Shown here piece by piece: positions 7,318 through 15,424 of a DNA stretch of 36,249 bases. The notes under the pieces are model-generated. The model ran no database searches. It was given only the letters and a program-made list of their open reading frames with translations, and had not been told where the DNA came from. Position 1 is the stretch's first letter, and the number at the start of each line of letters is the position of its first letter. The translations under genes and the position numbers were made by a program. Source of the DNA: CAJUOR01 sp964596105 (GTDB lineage: Bacteria > Bacillota_I > Bacilli_A > Erysipelotrichales > Coprobacillaceae). The stretch spans positions 1-36,249 of the forward strand of contig CAZQRT010000004.1 in the NCBI GenBank assembly GCA_964596105.1, written 5' to 3'.

Positions 7318-8002
7318 GATAGCCGCTTCATGGAACAAAATTGAACCGGATGACGCCGCGGATCAGCGCATGCTGTCGGCCATACTGCTAGAGAACCATA
7401 AAGATAAGAAGAATCCTGTACCAAGGCTTATCCTTGTTACTGCTATCGCCCTGGTGGCGGTAATGATCGTCATGAACGCGGGATGGTTCGGTGCTAAAGA
7501 ATACACCGTACATCTTGCCGGTGATGCTGTCGTGTACCACAAAGGCAGCACCAGTGAAGCCGATTTAAACCCCGGCTTTCCCGTTTCTTCAAGAGATTTG
7601 ACAGATGAAGAACTGGACATGATCTTCCCGGAAACCTCGGATCCGTGCCGCGCGACTGGAACTTTCCGCGATGAAAACGGGGAACTGCTTCGCCTGGAAG
7701 GAGCGATCGGGGAGGCCAAAGTGATCTACGCCAGGGAGGGTTTTCCTGTCAATGACGTTGTACTCAAAGGCCGTGAGACATCATCTTTAATTGATGGCAT
7801 CCCTGTTACGGCGGGATATTCCATGACCAGAGAAAATCGAACCGTGATCTTCTTTGGCACATTCACCCTTGAAAACACGAATATCTATGTGGAGTGTTCC
7901 GGCGATAAAAATGAAGCCGCCAGCGTCAGTCAGGCTCACGCGAATCTGATGTTAAGCATCATTGCCGGCGGTGAGCCCGATTTCAATCAAATCACAAAGT
8001 AA
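7295..8002 (+). CDS. Single-pass membrane protein, putative anti-sigma factor with DUF4367-like C-terminus
   Basis: This 235-residue protein has a short cytoplasmic N-terminus, one transmembrane helix (about 44-63, LILVTAIALVAVMIVM) and an external domain ending in a region like DUF4367 (IPVTAGYSM, TVIFFGTFTLENTNIYVE). It overlaps the sigma gene by 23 bp; ATG 7295 has AAAGG seven bases upstream, better than the GTG at 7292 or ATG at 7304. Context suggests it tethers or senses for the sigma factor; the zinc-finger anti-sigma motif is absent, so the role is inferred. Confidence 0.65.
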   Translation: MISMKNSKIAASWNKIEPDDAADQRMLSAILLENHKDKKNPVPRLILVTAIALVAVMIVMNAGWFGAKEYTVHLAGDAVVYHKGSTSEADLNPGFPVSSRDLTDEELDMIFPETSDPCRATGTFRDENGELLRLEGAIGEAKVIYAREGFPVNDVVLKGRETSSLIDGIPVTAGYSMTRENRTVIFFGTFTLENTNIYVECSGDKNEAASVSQAHANLMLSIIAGGEPDFNQITK

Positions 8003-8056
8003 AAAAACGGTGCTTTTATGATGCGATATCATTCTTAAATTTGATCCGGCCTGTTG

Positions 8057-8062
8057 TATAAT
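8057..8062 (+). promoter_or_regulatory. Possible -10 element for the two small membrane ORFs
   Basis: TATAAT lies 25 bp before ATG 8088. The matching -35 (CTTAAA about 17 bp upstream) is poor, so the promoter is tentative. Confidence 0.4.
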
Positions 8063-8087
8063 TGATCCAGAAAAGAGGTTCAATAAC

Positions 8088-8225
8088 ATGAAAGACGGCA
8101 AGATCATCACCGGAGTTAAAACAGTCATTCTCGGATTGTGTTTGCACATTATCGAGTTCTTGTTTTTGCCGGTCTTTGGCGCCCTGCAGAAAGCGCAGGT
8201 AGCCGGGTATATACCGACTTTATGA
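8088..8225 (+). CDS. Small membrane protein (45 aa), first of a coupled pair
   Basis: An ATG preceded by AAGAGG opens a 45-codon frame starting MKDGKIITGVKTVILG with one hydrophobic helix (about 10-30). Its TGA stop overlaps the ATG of the next small frame as ATGA. It may be a genuine tiny membrane protein, or the first half of an ~80-residue two-helix protein split by a one-base frameshift; the sequence alone does not decide. Confidence 0.45.
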   Translation: MKDGKIITGVKTVILGLCLHIIEFLFLPVFGALQKAQVAGYIPTL

Positions 8226-8329
8226 AATACGCTTCAGAACAGCCTTATCCCATTATTTTTATACTCACCGCGCTCATCATTGTGATCGGAGTTGTCCTGA
8301 TTGTCTGGGGCCTGATCGAGAAAAAATAA
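8222..8329 (+). CDS. Small membrane protein (35 aa), second of a coupled pair
   Basis: Starting at the ATGA overlap, this 35-residue frame (MKYASEQPYPIIFILTALII) is nearly all one transmembrane helix ending in EKK. It has no ribosome site of its own beyond coupling to the upstream stop. A strong terminator begins immediately after its stop, which supports expression of the pair. Confidence 0.45.
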   Translation: MKYASEQPYPIIFILTALIIVIGVVLIVWGLIEKK

Positions 8330-8330
8330 A

Positions 8331-8357
8331 AAGCATCTTTACGAAGGTGCTTTTTTT
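8331..8357 (+). terminator. Intrinsic terminator
   Basis: AGCATCTT-TAC-GAAGGTGCT (one G-T wobble) followed by seven T, just after the small membrane ORFs. Confidence 0.8.
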
Positions 8358-8382
8358 ATTCCGGCCGTAAATGGTAAATCAA

Positions 8383-8411
8383 TTGCCTAAAGTTTTGAAA
8401 TAGTCTATAAT
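8383..8411 (+). promoter_or_regulatory. Promoter of the asp23-fakA operon
   Basis: TTGCCT (8383-8388), a 17-bp spacer and TATAAT (8406-8411) lie 39 bp before the ATG of the Asp23-family gene. Confidence 0.8.
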
Positions 8412-8449
8412 AACGGTGCTGGTTTCACAGCGAAAGGGGAATATAGAAA

Positions 8450-8806
8450 ATGCTTGAAAAAGCTACAAAATTAGGAAATATCAGCGTTTCCAATGAAGTG
8501 ATCGCGACGATCGTCGGGGGCGCTATTACGGAATGCTACGGCGTTGTCGGCATGGCCAGCCAGAAACTTTTGAAGGACGGCCTTTACGAGCTTTTAAAAA
8601 TGGAAAACTACGCGCGCGGTGTCCTCGTTCAGGACGGCGCGACCGGCATCATCGTTGACGCATATATCATCGTCGGTTACGGAATGAAAATTTCCGAGAT
8701 TGTTTACGAAGTGCAGAAGAAAGTCAAATATATTTTGGAATCCACTTTGGATCTTGAAGTTGAGGCGATCAACATTTATGTTCAAGGTGTCAGCGTGATT
8801 GGATAA
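8450..8806 (+). CDS. Asp23/Gls24 family envelope stress protein (YloU-like)
   Basis: The 118-residue sequence (GNISVSNEVIATIVGGAI, then ECYGVVGMAS, and a C-terminal VQGVSVIG) is a typical short Asp23/Gls24 family protein, cytosolic and linked to the cell envelope and alkaline or envelope stress. The gene directly precedes fakA, the conserved yloU-yloV arrangement of Bacillota. Its start follows AAAGGGG at good spacing. Length is normal and nothing looks unusual. Confidence 0.93.
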   Translation: MLEKATKLGNISVSNEVIATIVGGAITECYGVVGMASQKLLKDGLYELLKMENYARGVLVQDGATGIIVDAYIIVGYGMKISEIVYEVQKKVKYILESTLDLEVEAINIYVQGVSVIG

Positions 8807-8819
8807 CGGAGGACGCGAT

Positions 8820-10454
8820 ATGAAAACATTGAACGGACAGACGTTTAAATCCATGATTTTATCCGGATGCAACGCCCTGTCAAGACGATATCCGGAAATT
8901 GATGCCCTAAACGTTTTCCCGGTTCCGGACGGCGATACCGGTACAAACATGTATTTAACCTTTTCCAGCGGCGCGAAAGACATTCTCGACATGGATCACG
9001 CCCCGATCGGGGAAGTCGCTAAAAAACTGTCGCGCGGCCTTTTAATGGGCGCTCGCGGCAATTCCGGCGTCATCCTTTCCCAGATCTTCCGCGGCGTCGC
9101 GATGAGCCTGGAAAACAAAAAGACCATCGGCGTCATGGGCCTCTCCAAAGCCCTCTCCAAAGGCGCGGAAGTCGCCTACAAAGCCGTCATGCGCCCCGTG
9201 GAAGGCACCATCCTGACCGTCGTCAGAGAAGCCTCTGAGGATCTGGCCTCCTATGTTCATAAAGACATGGAGATCGAAGATGCCTTCGCCTACTTTGTCC
9301 AGCGCGCCGAACAGTCCCTCCAGCATACCCCGGAACTTTTACCGGTGTTAAAAGAAGTCGGGGTTGTCGACAGCGGCGGCGCCGGATTTTGCGTGATCAT
9401 GAACGGCTTTATCGAAGGCCTCTACAATGAAGTCACCACCCTCAGCGACGCTGAGGACAAACCCGCCAGCGACCGTTCCCGGCTCGCTGACGTCAACGCC
9501 GAAGACGAAGCGGGATACGGCTACTGCACCGAGTTCATCCTGCGCCTCGATCCCCGCAAAAGACGCTCCTTTACCATCGACCGCCTCAAAAAAGAACTCT
9601 CCAACCTGCCCGGAGAATCGATCGTGGTCGTCCAGGACGAAGACATTGTCAAAGTCCACGTCCACACCCTCAAACCGGGCAACGCCCTCAATTTAGCCCA
9701 GCGCTTCGGCGAGTTCATCAAAATAAAAATCGAGAACATGGAAGAGCAGCACCACCACATCCTGGAAGAAAAAAACAGCGCTTCCCAGCCCCATAAAAAC
9801 ATCGCCCTCATCGCGGTAGCCGCGGGCGAGGGCATCAAAGACATGTTCCTTGAGCTGCGCGTTGACCATGTCGTCAACGGCGGACAGACCATGAACCCGT
9901 CCACCGAAGACATCGTCGCCGCGATCCGCGACGTTCACGCCGATCACGTCATCGTCCTTCCCAACAACTCCAATATCATCATGGCCGCCCAGCAAGCCGC
10001 GGTCGTCCTCGAAGACGAAGTCAACGTCATCGTGATCCCGTCCAAAAGCATCCCCGAAGGCCTCTCAGCCTGCGTCATGTACAATCCCGAGGCGGAACTG
10101 TCCGCCACCATCCAGGACATGAACGAAGCCATCAAACACGTCAAAACCGGCCAGATCACCTTCGCCATCAAAGACACCAACATCGACGGCGTCGATATCC
10201 GCGCCAATGACTACATGGCCCTCGTCGACAGAAAAATCGTCGGCTGCACCCAGGATAAAATGGAAGCCTGCCGCATCGCCCTGCAGCACATGATCACCCC
10301 TGACGACGAGATCGTCACCCTGATCGGCGGCGAAGACGTCAGCGATGAGCAGCTAAAGGAAATCTCCGCCTTCATCAAAGACAATTATGAAGTCGAAGTC
10401 GACGAGAAAAACGGCCGCCAGCCGGTTTACTCATTCATCTTAGGAGTAGAATAG
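8820..10454 (+). CDS. fakA: Fatty acid kinase catalytic subunit FakA (DAK2 domain, YloV family)
   Basis: FakA phosphorylates fatty acids carried by FakB, feeding exogenous fatty acids into phospholipid synthesis. The N-terminal DhaL/DAK2 domain has NVFPVPDGDTGTNM (about 31-44) with the metal-binding aspartates and GARGNSGVILSQ; a middle domain and a DegV-like C-terminal domain follow, giving 544 residues as expected. Translation starts at ATG 8820 after GGAGG, 13 bp beyond the asp23 stop; a frame opening at 8799 overlaps asp23 and lacks a ribosome site. FakB is not in the window. A terminator follows. Confidence 0.93.
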   Translation: MKTLNGQTFKSMILSGCNALSRRYPEIDALNVFPVPDGDTGTNMYLTFSSGAKDILDMDHAPIGEVAKKLSRGLLMGARGNSGVILSQIFRGVAMSLENKKTIGVMGLSKALSKGAEVAYKAVMRPVEGTILTVVREASEDLASYVHKDMEIEDAFAYFVQRAEQSLQHTPELLPVLKEVGVVDSGGAGFCVIMNGFIEGLYNEVTTLSDAEDKPASDRSRLADVNAEDEAGYGYCTEFILRLDPRKRRSFTIDRLKKELSNLPGESIVVVQDEDIVKVHVHTLKPGNALNLAQRFGEFIKIKIENMEEQHHHILEEKNSASQPHKNIALIAVAAGEGIKDMFLELRVDHVVNGGQTMNPSTEDIVAAIRDVHADHVIVLPNNSNIIMAAQQAAVVLEDEVNVIVIPSKSIPEGLSACVMYNPEAELSATIQDMNEAIKHVKTGQITFAIKDTNIDGVDIRANDYMALVDRKIVGCTQDKMEACRIALQHMITPDDEIVTLIGGEDVSDEQLKEISAFIKDNYEVEVDEKNGRQPVYSFILGVE

Positions 10455-10455
10455 A

Positions 10456-10480
10456 AGCACCCTTCGCGGTGCTTTTTTTT
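10456..10480 (+). terminator. Intrinsic terminator after fakA
   Basis: A perfect stem AGCACC-CTTCGC-GGTGCT followed by eight T, two bases after the fakA stop. Confidence 0.9.
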
Positions 10481-10482
10481 GA

Positions 10483-10510
10483 TTGCAAAAATGATGAAAA
10501 GCGCTATACT
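10483..10510 (+). promoter_or_regulatory. Promoter of the amidohydrolase gene
   Basis: TTGCAA (10483-10488), a 16-bp spacer and TATACT (10505-10510), immediately after the fakA terminator and 18 bp before ATG 10529, so the leader is very short. Confidence 0.6.
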
Positions 10511-10528
10511 GATGGCGAGGTGATCACC

Positions 10529-11995
10529 ATGATCCGTTACCAGAATGCCCGGCTCTACGGCCGCCCGGAAACCTCCTTCGCCGTTGAAAACGGGCGCTTT
10601 GTCCTTTTTGACCATGAACCCGCAGGTGTTGATTTAAAAGGCGCCTTCGTCTATCCGGGCTTTAATGATTCCCACATGCATCTTTTAAGCTTTGGGGCCG
10701 CCTTAACCCAGGTGCCCCTCCAGGTAAACTCCTTAAAAGCCTTAAAACAGCGCCTCAAAGATCACTACATACCGGGACAGAAACTCATCGGGCGGGGCTG
10801 GAACCAGGACTACTTCGCAGATGAGAAACGCTATCCCACCCGTCAGGAACTCGACGAGATCTCCCGTGATGATCCCGTTGTCATCACCCGCGCCTGCGGC
10901 CATGTCCTCATCGCCAACAGCAAAGCGATCGCCATGGCCGACATTCACGAAGTGCCCGGCGGCTCCTTTGACCTGGACAGCGGCCTGTTCAAAGAACGGG
11001 CGACAGCCCTCATCCAGAACGCCGTCAATCAGTATTCCCGAGAAGATATCAAAGCGATGATTTTACGCGCCCAGAAGGAATTAAACCGCTACGGCATCAC
11101 CTCGGTGCAAAGCGACGACCTGCGCTCCCTGCCGGTATCCTATCAAACAATTCTCGAAACTTTCCAGGACATGAAAAAGGAACTGACGGTGCGCGTCAAC
11201 GAGCAGGCCCAGCTTCTAAATAGCGATGAAATCAGCGATATTTTAAACCAGCGAGGCTATGATCCCTTCTTTAAGATCGGACCCTTGAAAATACTGTCAG
11301 ACGGTTCTTTAGGAGCCAGAACCGCGTATCTAAGCCGCGACTACCATGACGCCCCGGGCCATAACGGCACCTTTACCTGGGATGAGGAAGAACTGCGCGA
11401 GCTCATGCGCTATGCCCATGTAAACGGCATGAGCATCGCCGTCCACGCCATCGGGGACGGGGCCCTCGACATCATTCTCGATATTTTCGCCGACATTCTT
11501 AAAAAATATCCGAGAAGCGATCACCGCCACGGCATCATCCACTGCCAGATCATGAGACAAGAGCAGCTGGAAAGAATGAAAAAAATGAATCTGACCGCTT
11601 ATATTCAGCCGGTTTTTCTGGACTATGATAATCACATTGTCAAAGAACGGGTCGGGGAAGAGTTAGCCTCCTCATCCTATCCGTTTCACACCCTGTATCA
11701 GTATAATCACGCCGCCGGCGGCTCCGACTGCCCGGTCGAGCTTCCCGATGTTTTAAAAGGCATCAAGCTCGCCATGACCCGGACATCTCTGGATGGCTGC
11801 GGGCCTTACCGTCCGGAAGAAGCCTTGAGTTTAGATGAGGCAATCCATTTATACACGAAAAACGGCGCTTATCTTTCTTTTGAGGAAAATCAAAAAGGCC
11901 AGCTGAAAGCGGGCCAGTACGCGGATTTTGTCATTTTAGACAAAGAGCGGATCCTGGCCACCTTCGTTGATGGCCGCTGCGTCTATCACCAGTGA
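10529..11995 (+). CDS. Amidohydrolase family protein (YtcJ-like)
   Basis: The 488-residue protein belongs to the metal-dependent amidohydrolase superfamily: GFNDSHMHL gives the HxH metal ligands near residue 50, a middle IAVHAIGDGALD supplies a histidine, AGGSDCPVE the late aspartate, and the C-terminus has the usual GQLKAGQYADFVILDKE strand-return motif. YtcJ-like members hydrolyse amides or related bonds; the substrate is not evident. ATG 10529 follows GCGAGGTG; an upstream frame overlaps the terminator. It is followed five codons later by the aldo/keto reductase gene, suggesting co-transcription. Confidence 0.88.
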   Translation: MIRYQNARLYGRPETSFAVENGRFVLFDHEPAGVDLKGAFVYPGFNDSHMHLLSFGAALTQVPLQVNSLKALKQRLKDHYIPGQKLIGRGWNQDYFADEKRYPTRQELDEISRDDPVVITRACGHVLIANSKAIAMADIHEVPGGSFDLDSGLFKERATALIQNAVNQYSREDIKAMILRAQKELNRYGITSVQSDDLRSLPVSYQTILETFQDMKKELTVRVNEQAQLLNSDEISDILNQRGYDPFFKIGPLKILSDGSLGARTAYLSRDYHDAPGHNGTFTWDEEELRELMRYAHVNGMSIAVHAIGDGALDIILDIFADILKKYPRSDHRHGIIHCQIMRQEQLERMKKMNLTAYIQPVFLDYDNHIVKERVGEELASSSYPFHTLYQYNHAAGGSDCPVELPDVLKGIKLAMTRTSLDGCGPYRPEEALSLDEAIHLYTKNGAYLSFEENQKGQLKAGQYADFVILDKERILATFVDGRCVYHQ

Positions 11996-12009
11996 AAAGG
12001 AGCAAAAGA

Positions 12010-13011
12010 ATGTTAAAAACAACCCTGGGCAGAACCGGCCTCACCGTCAATAAGAACGGTTTCGGGGCGCTGCCCATTCAAAGAGTCCCCATGGCGGACG
12101 CCGTCAAGATTCTACGAAAAGCTTACGAGGGCGGCATTGATTTCTTTGATACCGCCCGCGCCTACAGCGACAGCGAGGAAAAAATCGGCGCGGCGTTAAG
12201 CGATGTCCGCGATCACATCATCATCGCCACGAAAACCGCCTGTCAGACCGAAGAGGAATTCTGGGAAGATTTAAATACCAGCCTGAGACTTTTAAAAACC
12301 GATCATATCGATATCTATCAGTTCCACAATCCCGATTTCTGCCCGAAACCGGGTGACGGACTTTATGAATGCATGCTCAAGGCGAAAGAGCAGGGTCTGA
12401 TCCGCTTTATCGGCATCACCAACCACCGTGTTTCGATCGCCATGGAAGCGGCGCAAAGCGGGCTGTATGACACCATTCAGTTTCCTTTCAGCTACCTGGC
12501 CAGCGAAAAGGACTTGCGGCTGGTGGAAACCTGTCAGAAGAACAACCTCGGTTTCATCGGCATGAAGGCGCTGTCCGGCGGCCTCATTACAAGATCAGAC
12601 GCCGCTTACGCCTTTATGGCGGAATTTGACGGCGTCGTCCCGATCTGGGGAATCCAGCGCGAAAGCGAACTCGCTGAGTTTTTAAGCTATCAGGATAACC
12701 CGCCAAAGATGACAGAAGAGATGCGGGAACTCATCGCCCGTGACAAAAAAGAGCTGGCCGGGGAATTCTGCCGCGGCTGCGGATACTGCATGCCTTGTCC
12801 GATGAACATCGAAATCAACCAGTGCGCGCGCATGTCGCTCATGATCCGGCGCGCCCCGACCGCGGACTGGATCACCCCGGAATGGCAGGAAAAGATGAAA
12901 CAGACCACGAAATGCGTCAACTGCCGCCAGTGTGTCGCGAAATGCCCGTACCATCTCGATACTCCTAGTCTTCTCAAGAAGAACTACGAGGATTATCTGA
13001 CCTTTATATGA
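12010..13011 (+). CDS. Aldo/keto reductase with C-terminal 4Fe-4S domain
   Basis: The 333-residue protein has the aldo/keto reductase barrel with catalytic residues Asp47 and Tyr52 (DTARAYSDSE), Lys75 (ATKT) and His106 (YQFHN). After the barrel come two cysteine clusters, CRGCGYCMPCPM and CVNCRQCVAKCPY, which resemble a ferredoxin-like 4Fe-4S domain; this fused form is common in anaerobic Firmicutes and suggests electron transfer through iron-sulfur centres. ATG 12010 is preceded by AAAAGGAG. Its stop overlaps the next gene start as ATGA. The substrate is unknown. Confidence 0.92.
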   Translation: MLKTTLGRTGLTVNKNGFGALPIQRVPMADAVKILRKAYEGGIDFFDTARAYSDSEEKIGAALSDVRDHIIIATKTACQTEEEFWEDLNTSLRLLKTDHIDIYQFHNPDFCPKPGDGLYECMLKAKEQGLIRFIGITNHRVSIAMEAAQSGLYDTIQFPFSYLASEKDLRLVETCQKNNLGFIGMKALSGGLITRSDAAYAFMAEFDGVVPIWGIQRESELAEFLSYQDNPPKMTEEMRELIARDKKELAGEFCRGCGYCMPCPMNIEINQCARMSLMIRRAPTADWITPEWQEKMKQTTKCVNCRQCVAKCPYHLDTPSLLKKNYEDYLTFI

Positions 13012-13652
13012 GACTCGCGATATTTGATGTCGACGGCCTGCTTTTAGATACCGAAGCCGTCTGGCTGAAAGCCTGGAATGAAGTCGGGGCCAGACATGAC
13101 ATCCTTGATTTAACAACCAAAGCCTGCAACCTGTCGATCGGGCGGAACAGCCAGGAAGTGCTGCGCATCGCCAGAGAGATCATGGGGGATATCGGCCCGC
13201 AGATTTTGGACGAGGTTCACGAGGTCGGCAGTCAGATGATGGCAGATCATATTGATCTTAAACCGGGCGCGGTGGACCTTCTGGAATTTTTAAAAGCGAA
13301 AAAGATCCCGTGCGCGGTGGCGACTTCCACCGCGCGGGATCTCACCATGCAAAGGCTGGACCGGACGCATTTACTGTCCTATTTTGACCGCATCGTCTGC
13401 GGGGATGAGGTCGCCTTAAGCAAGCCCAACCCCGATATCTACTTGAAAGTTTTATCTTATTATCCTTTTGACAGCCGCGAAGCGATCGTTTTTGAGGACT
13501 CCATCGCCGGCGTCGAAGCGGCTTACCGGGCTCATATTCCCTGCGTGATGGTACCGGATATCGTCCCGCCCGGGGAACCCGAAAAAGAGCGGGCGTTCGC
13601 CATTATCGACCGCCTCGATCAGGCAATCGCTATCATCAACGGGCAAGACTGA
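13008..13652 (+). CDS. HAD superfamily hydrolase (beta-phosphoglucomutase-like)
   Basis: HAD motifs are all present in 214 residues: FDVDGLLLDTE with nucleophile Asp7 and Asp9, ATSTARD (motif II), LSKPNPDIY with the lysine, and VFEDSIAGVEAA with the acidic pair. The DVDGLLLDTE start and helical cap fit the beta-phosphoglucomutase/phosphatase subgroup, which acts on sugar phosphates. It starts within the stop of the reductase gene (ATGA). Its last 17 bp overlap the 3' end of the convergent sugar kinase gene. Confidence 0.9.
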   Translation: MRLAIFDVDGLLLDTEAVWLKAWNEVGARHDILDLTTKACNLSIGRNSQEVLRIAREIMGDIGPQILDEVHEVGSQMMADHIDLKPGAVDLLEFLKAKKIPCAVATSTARDLTMQRLDRTHLLSYFDRIVCGDEVALSKPNPDIYLKVLSYYPFDSREAIVFEDSIAGVEAAYRAHIPCVMVPDIVPPGEPEKERAFAIIDRLDQAIAIINGQD

Positions 13653-14592
13653 AAAGTTCTGCCTGTTTTTTTATAAATTCCTCAAGCGCCTGACGGTCGG
13701 GCAGACCCTCATTGTCGCCTTTCACCATGACCTGCATGGCGCCGATCGCGTTGCCGCGCCGCACCGACTCATACAGATCACAACCCTCGAGGCGCGCGCT
13801 GATCACCCCGGCCGCGAAACCGTCCCCGGCCCCGACCGTATCAACGACTTTCGCGACTTTATAGCCGGGCACGATACAATCCTGACCGCTGATCCAGGCC
13901 CCCTCGGCGCCCAGTTTGATGATGACCTCTTTGACCCCAAGCTTTTGATAATAGCGGGCGATGTCTTGCGGATCCGAGCGCTGACATAAAATTCTGGCCT
14001 CCGCGATGCCCGGCATAAACTGATCGCAAAGACTCGCCAGTTCATGAATCGTTTGGATCATGACATCCTGATCCGGCCACAGCTGCGGCCGCAGATTGGG
14101 ATCGAAGGAGATGAAGACATGCCGCGCTTTGGCCTCTTTCACAAGCCTCAGAATCGCTTCATGAATACCCGCATTTAAAGCCGAAGGGATTCCCGTGATA
14201 TGAAGCTGATCGATCTTTTCCCACGGAATGTCCGGAAGCTTTTCTTTTGTCAAAGCGGAGAAAGCCGAACCGTGACGGTAGTAGGCGATTTCCGGATCAT
14301 CGTCACTAGTGATGCTTTTGGTCATGATCCCGGTCGGCAGCCGGTCATCCATGACGAGGCAGGACGTATCGACATTTTCTTTTTCAAGACGTTTTCTGAT
14401 ATTTCTCCCGAAATGGTCGTTACCCAGCCGGGAGAGATAGTAAGCCTGATGTCCTAACCGCGCCAGGCCGATCGCGACATTGGCCTCGGCCCCGGCTAAA
14501 CTGAAGGTGAAGGTTGAGGCGTCATCTAAAGGACCAATCGTCGTGGCTGTCAATAACGCCATCGCCTCACCCGTTAATAATACCCCGGCCAT
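13636..14592 (-). CDS. kdgK: 2-keto-3-deoxygluconate kinase (PfkB family)
   Basis: The 318-residue protein is a PfkB-family carbohydrate kinase with the N-terminal SLAGAEANVAIGLARLG glycine motif (31-47) and the C-terminal DTVGAGDGFAAG (251-262) with catalytic Asp257. The next gene upstream encodes KDPG aldolase and the one before that an IlvD/Edd dehydratase, so the likely substrate is 2-keto-3-deoxygluconate (or a stereoisomer), phosphorylated at C6 for cleavage by the aldolase. It is the last gene of this minus-strand cluster and starts one base after the aldolase stop. Family certain; substrate inferred from context. Confidence 0.87.
   Translation of the reverse strand: MAGVLLTGEAMALLTATTIGPLDDASTFTFSLAGAEANVAIGLARLGHQAYYLSRLGNDHFGRNIRKRLEKENVDTSCLVMDDRLPTGIMTKSITSDDDPEIAYYRHGSAFSALTKEKLPDIPWEKIDQLHITGIPSALNAGIHEAILRLVKEAKARHVFISFDPNLRPQLWPDQDVMIQTIHELASLCDQFMPGIAEARILCQRSDPQDIARYYQKLGVKEVIIKLGAEGAWISGQDCIVPGYKVAKVVDTVGAGDGFAAGVISARLEGCDLYESVRRGNAIGAMQVMVKGDNEGLPDRQALEEFIKKQAELFSLAR
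13641..13672 (+). terminator. Imperfect terminator at the convergent gene ends
   Basis: GGCAAGACT-GAAA-AGTTCTGCC with a two-base internal mismatch, followed by GT7, sits over the HAD stop codon and the end of the opposite kinase gene. Confidence 0.5.
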
Positions 14593-14593
14593 C

Positions 14594-15424
14594 TTAAGAC
14601 TCCCTTTCGATCAGGTGGACAGCCATATTGGCGATGGTTTCCTGAAACCAGATTTCACCATTTTTTTCACGCTCAAAATGATAACCGTTTTCGGTAAAGT
14701 AAAAGAGCGCTCTTTTCAGATCACGGACCCTCAAACCGATATGCATCTGATCACTGATTTCCATGAAACTGTCGGCATAAAGCAGGCGCGAAACCTCTTT
14801 TTTCGCTTCACCGGGAACGCCGATATGGTCGAGGCCAAGCCCTAAAAGCAGGCGGATGGTCTTTTTAAAGCGGTTTTCCAGATCATCAAAATCCATCATC
14901 CAGCTTCCCCCGCAGGCGATCACGCGGTCCCATTTCAGATACTCCTGAATATTCTCGTCATTGATGCCGCCGGTCGGAAGAAACGATAACGACGCGTAAG
15001 GGGCGGCCACCGCTTTTAAATAACTGAGACCGCCGGCCTGTTCCGCCGGGAAAAACTTCACCAGCCTGAGGTCATAGCGGCAGGCGGTTTCCAGATCGCG
15101 GGTCGTCTGGCAGCCGGGAATCACGGTCAGGTCGTGATCTAAACAAAATTGGATCACTTCCTCGTTCATGCCCGGGGTGACAATAAACTTCGCGCCATTT
15201 GCCATCGCCTCACGGGCGGTTTTTTCATCATGGACCGTACCCGCCCCGATGAGAAAATCCTCGCTTAACTCTTTAATCGCTTGTGAGGCAAAAGGCGTGC
15301 GATAGGTAATTTCCGCGATTTTAAGACCGGATCCTGCCATCGCTTTTCTTAATACGGGAATCTGTTCTAAACCGGCTATGCTCACAACCGGAACAATGCC
15401 GTAAGACGCGATTGTCTCAATCAT
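14594..15424 (-). CDS. eda: KHG/KDPG aldolase with a C-terminal VOC-like extension
   Basis: Residues 1-205 form a class I KDPG/4-hydroxy-2-oxoglutarate aldolase: EITYRT with Glu38, GAGTVHDE, and the Schiff-base lysine Lys123 in LVKFFPAE, then PTGGIND. It would split KDPG into pyruvate and glyceraldehyde 3-phosphate. About 70 further residues follow (GLRVRDLKRALFYFTENGYH and MAVHLIER), resembling the last part of a vicinal oxygen chelate (glyoxalase-like) fold; similar fusions occur in Firmicutes, but this tail is shorter than a full domain. The start overlaps the upstream dehydratase gene by 8 bp. Aldolase call firm, tail call moderate. Confidence 0.88.
   Translation of the reverse strand: MIETIASYGIVPVVSIAGLEQIPVLRKAMAGSGLKIAEITYRTPFASQAIKELSEDFLIGAGTVHDEKTAREAMANGAKFIVTPGMNEEVIQFCLDHDLTVIPGCQTTRDLETACRYDLRLVKFFPAEQAGGLSYLKAVAAPYASLSFLPTGGINDENIQEYLKWDRVIACGGSWMMDFDDLENRFKKTIRLLLGLGLDHIGVPGEAKKEVSRLLYADSFMEISDQMHIGLRVRDLKRALFYFTENGYHFEREKNGEIWFQETIANMAVHLIERES

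Noticed and set aside
9348..10289. Several long open frames opposite fakA
   Set aside because: They are shadows of a strongly coding GC-rich gene, have no ribosome sites and no recognisable domains.
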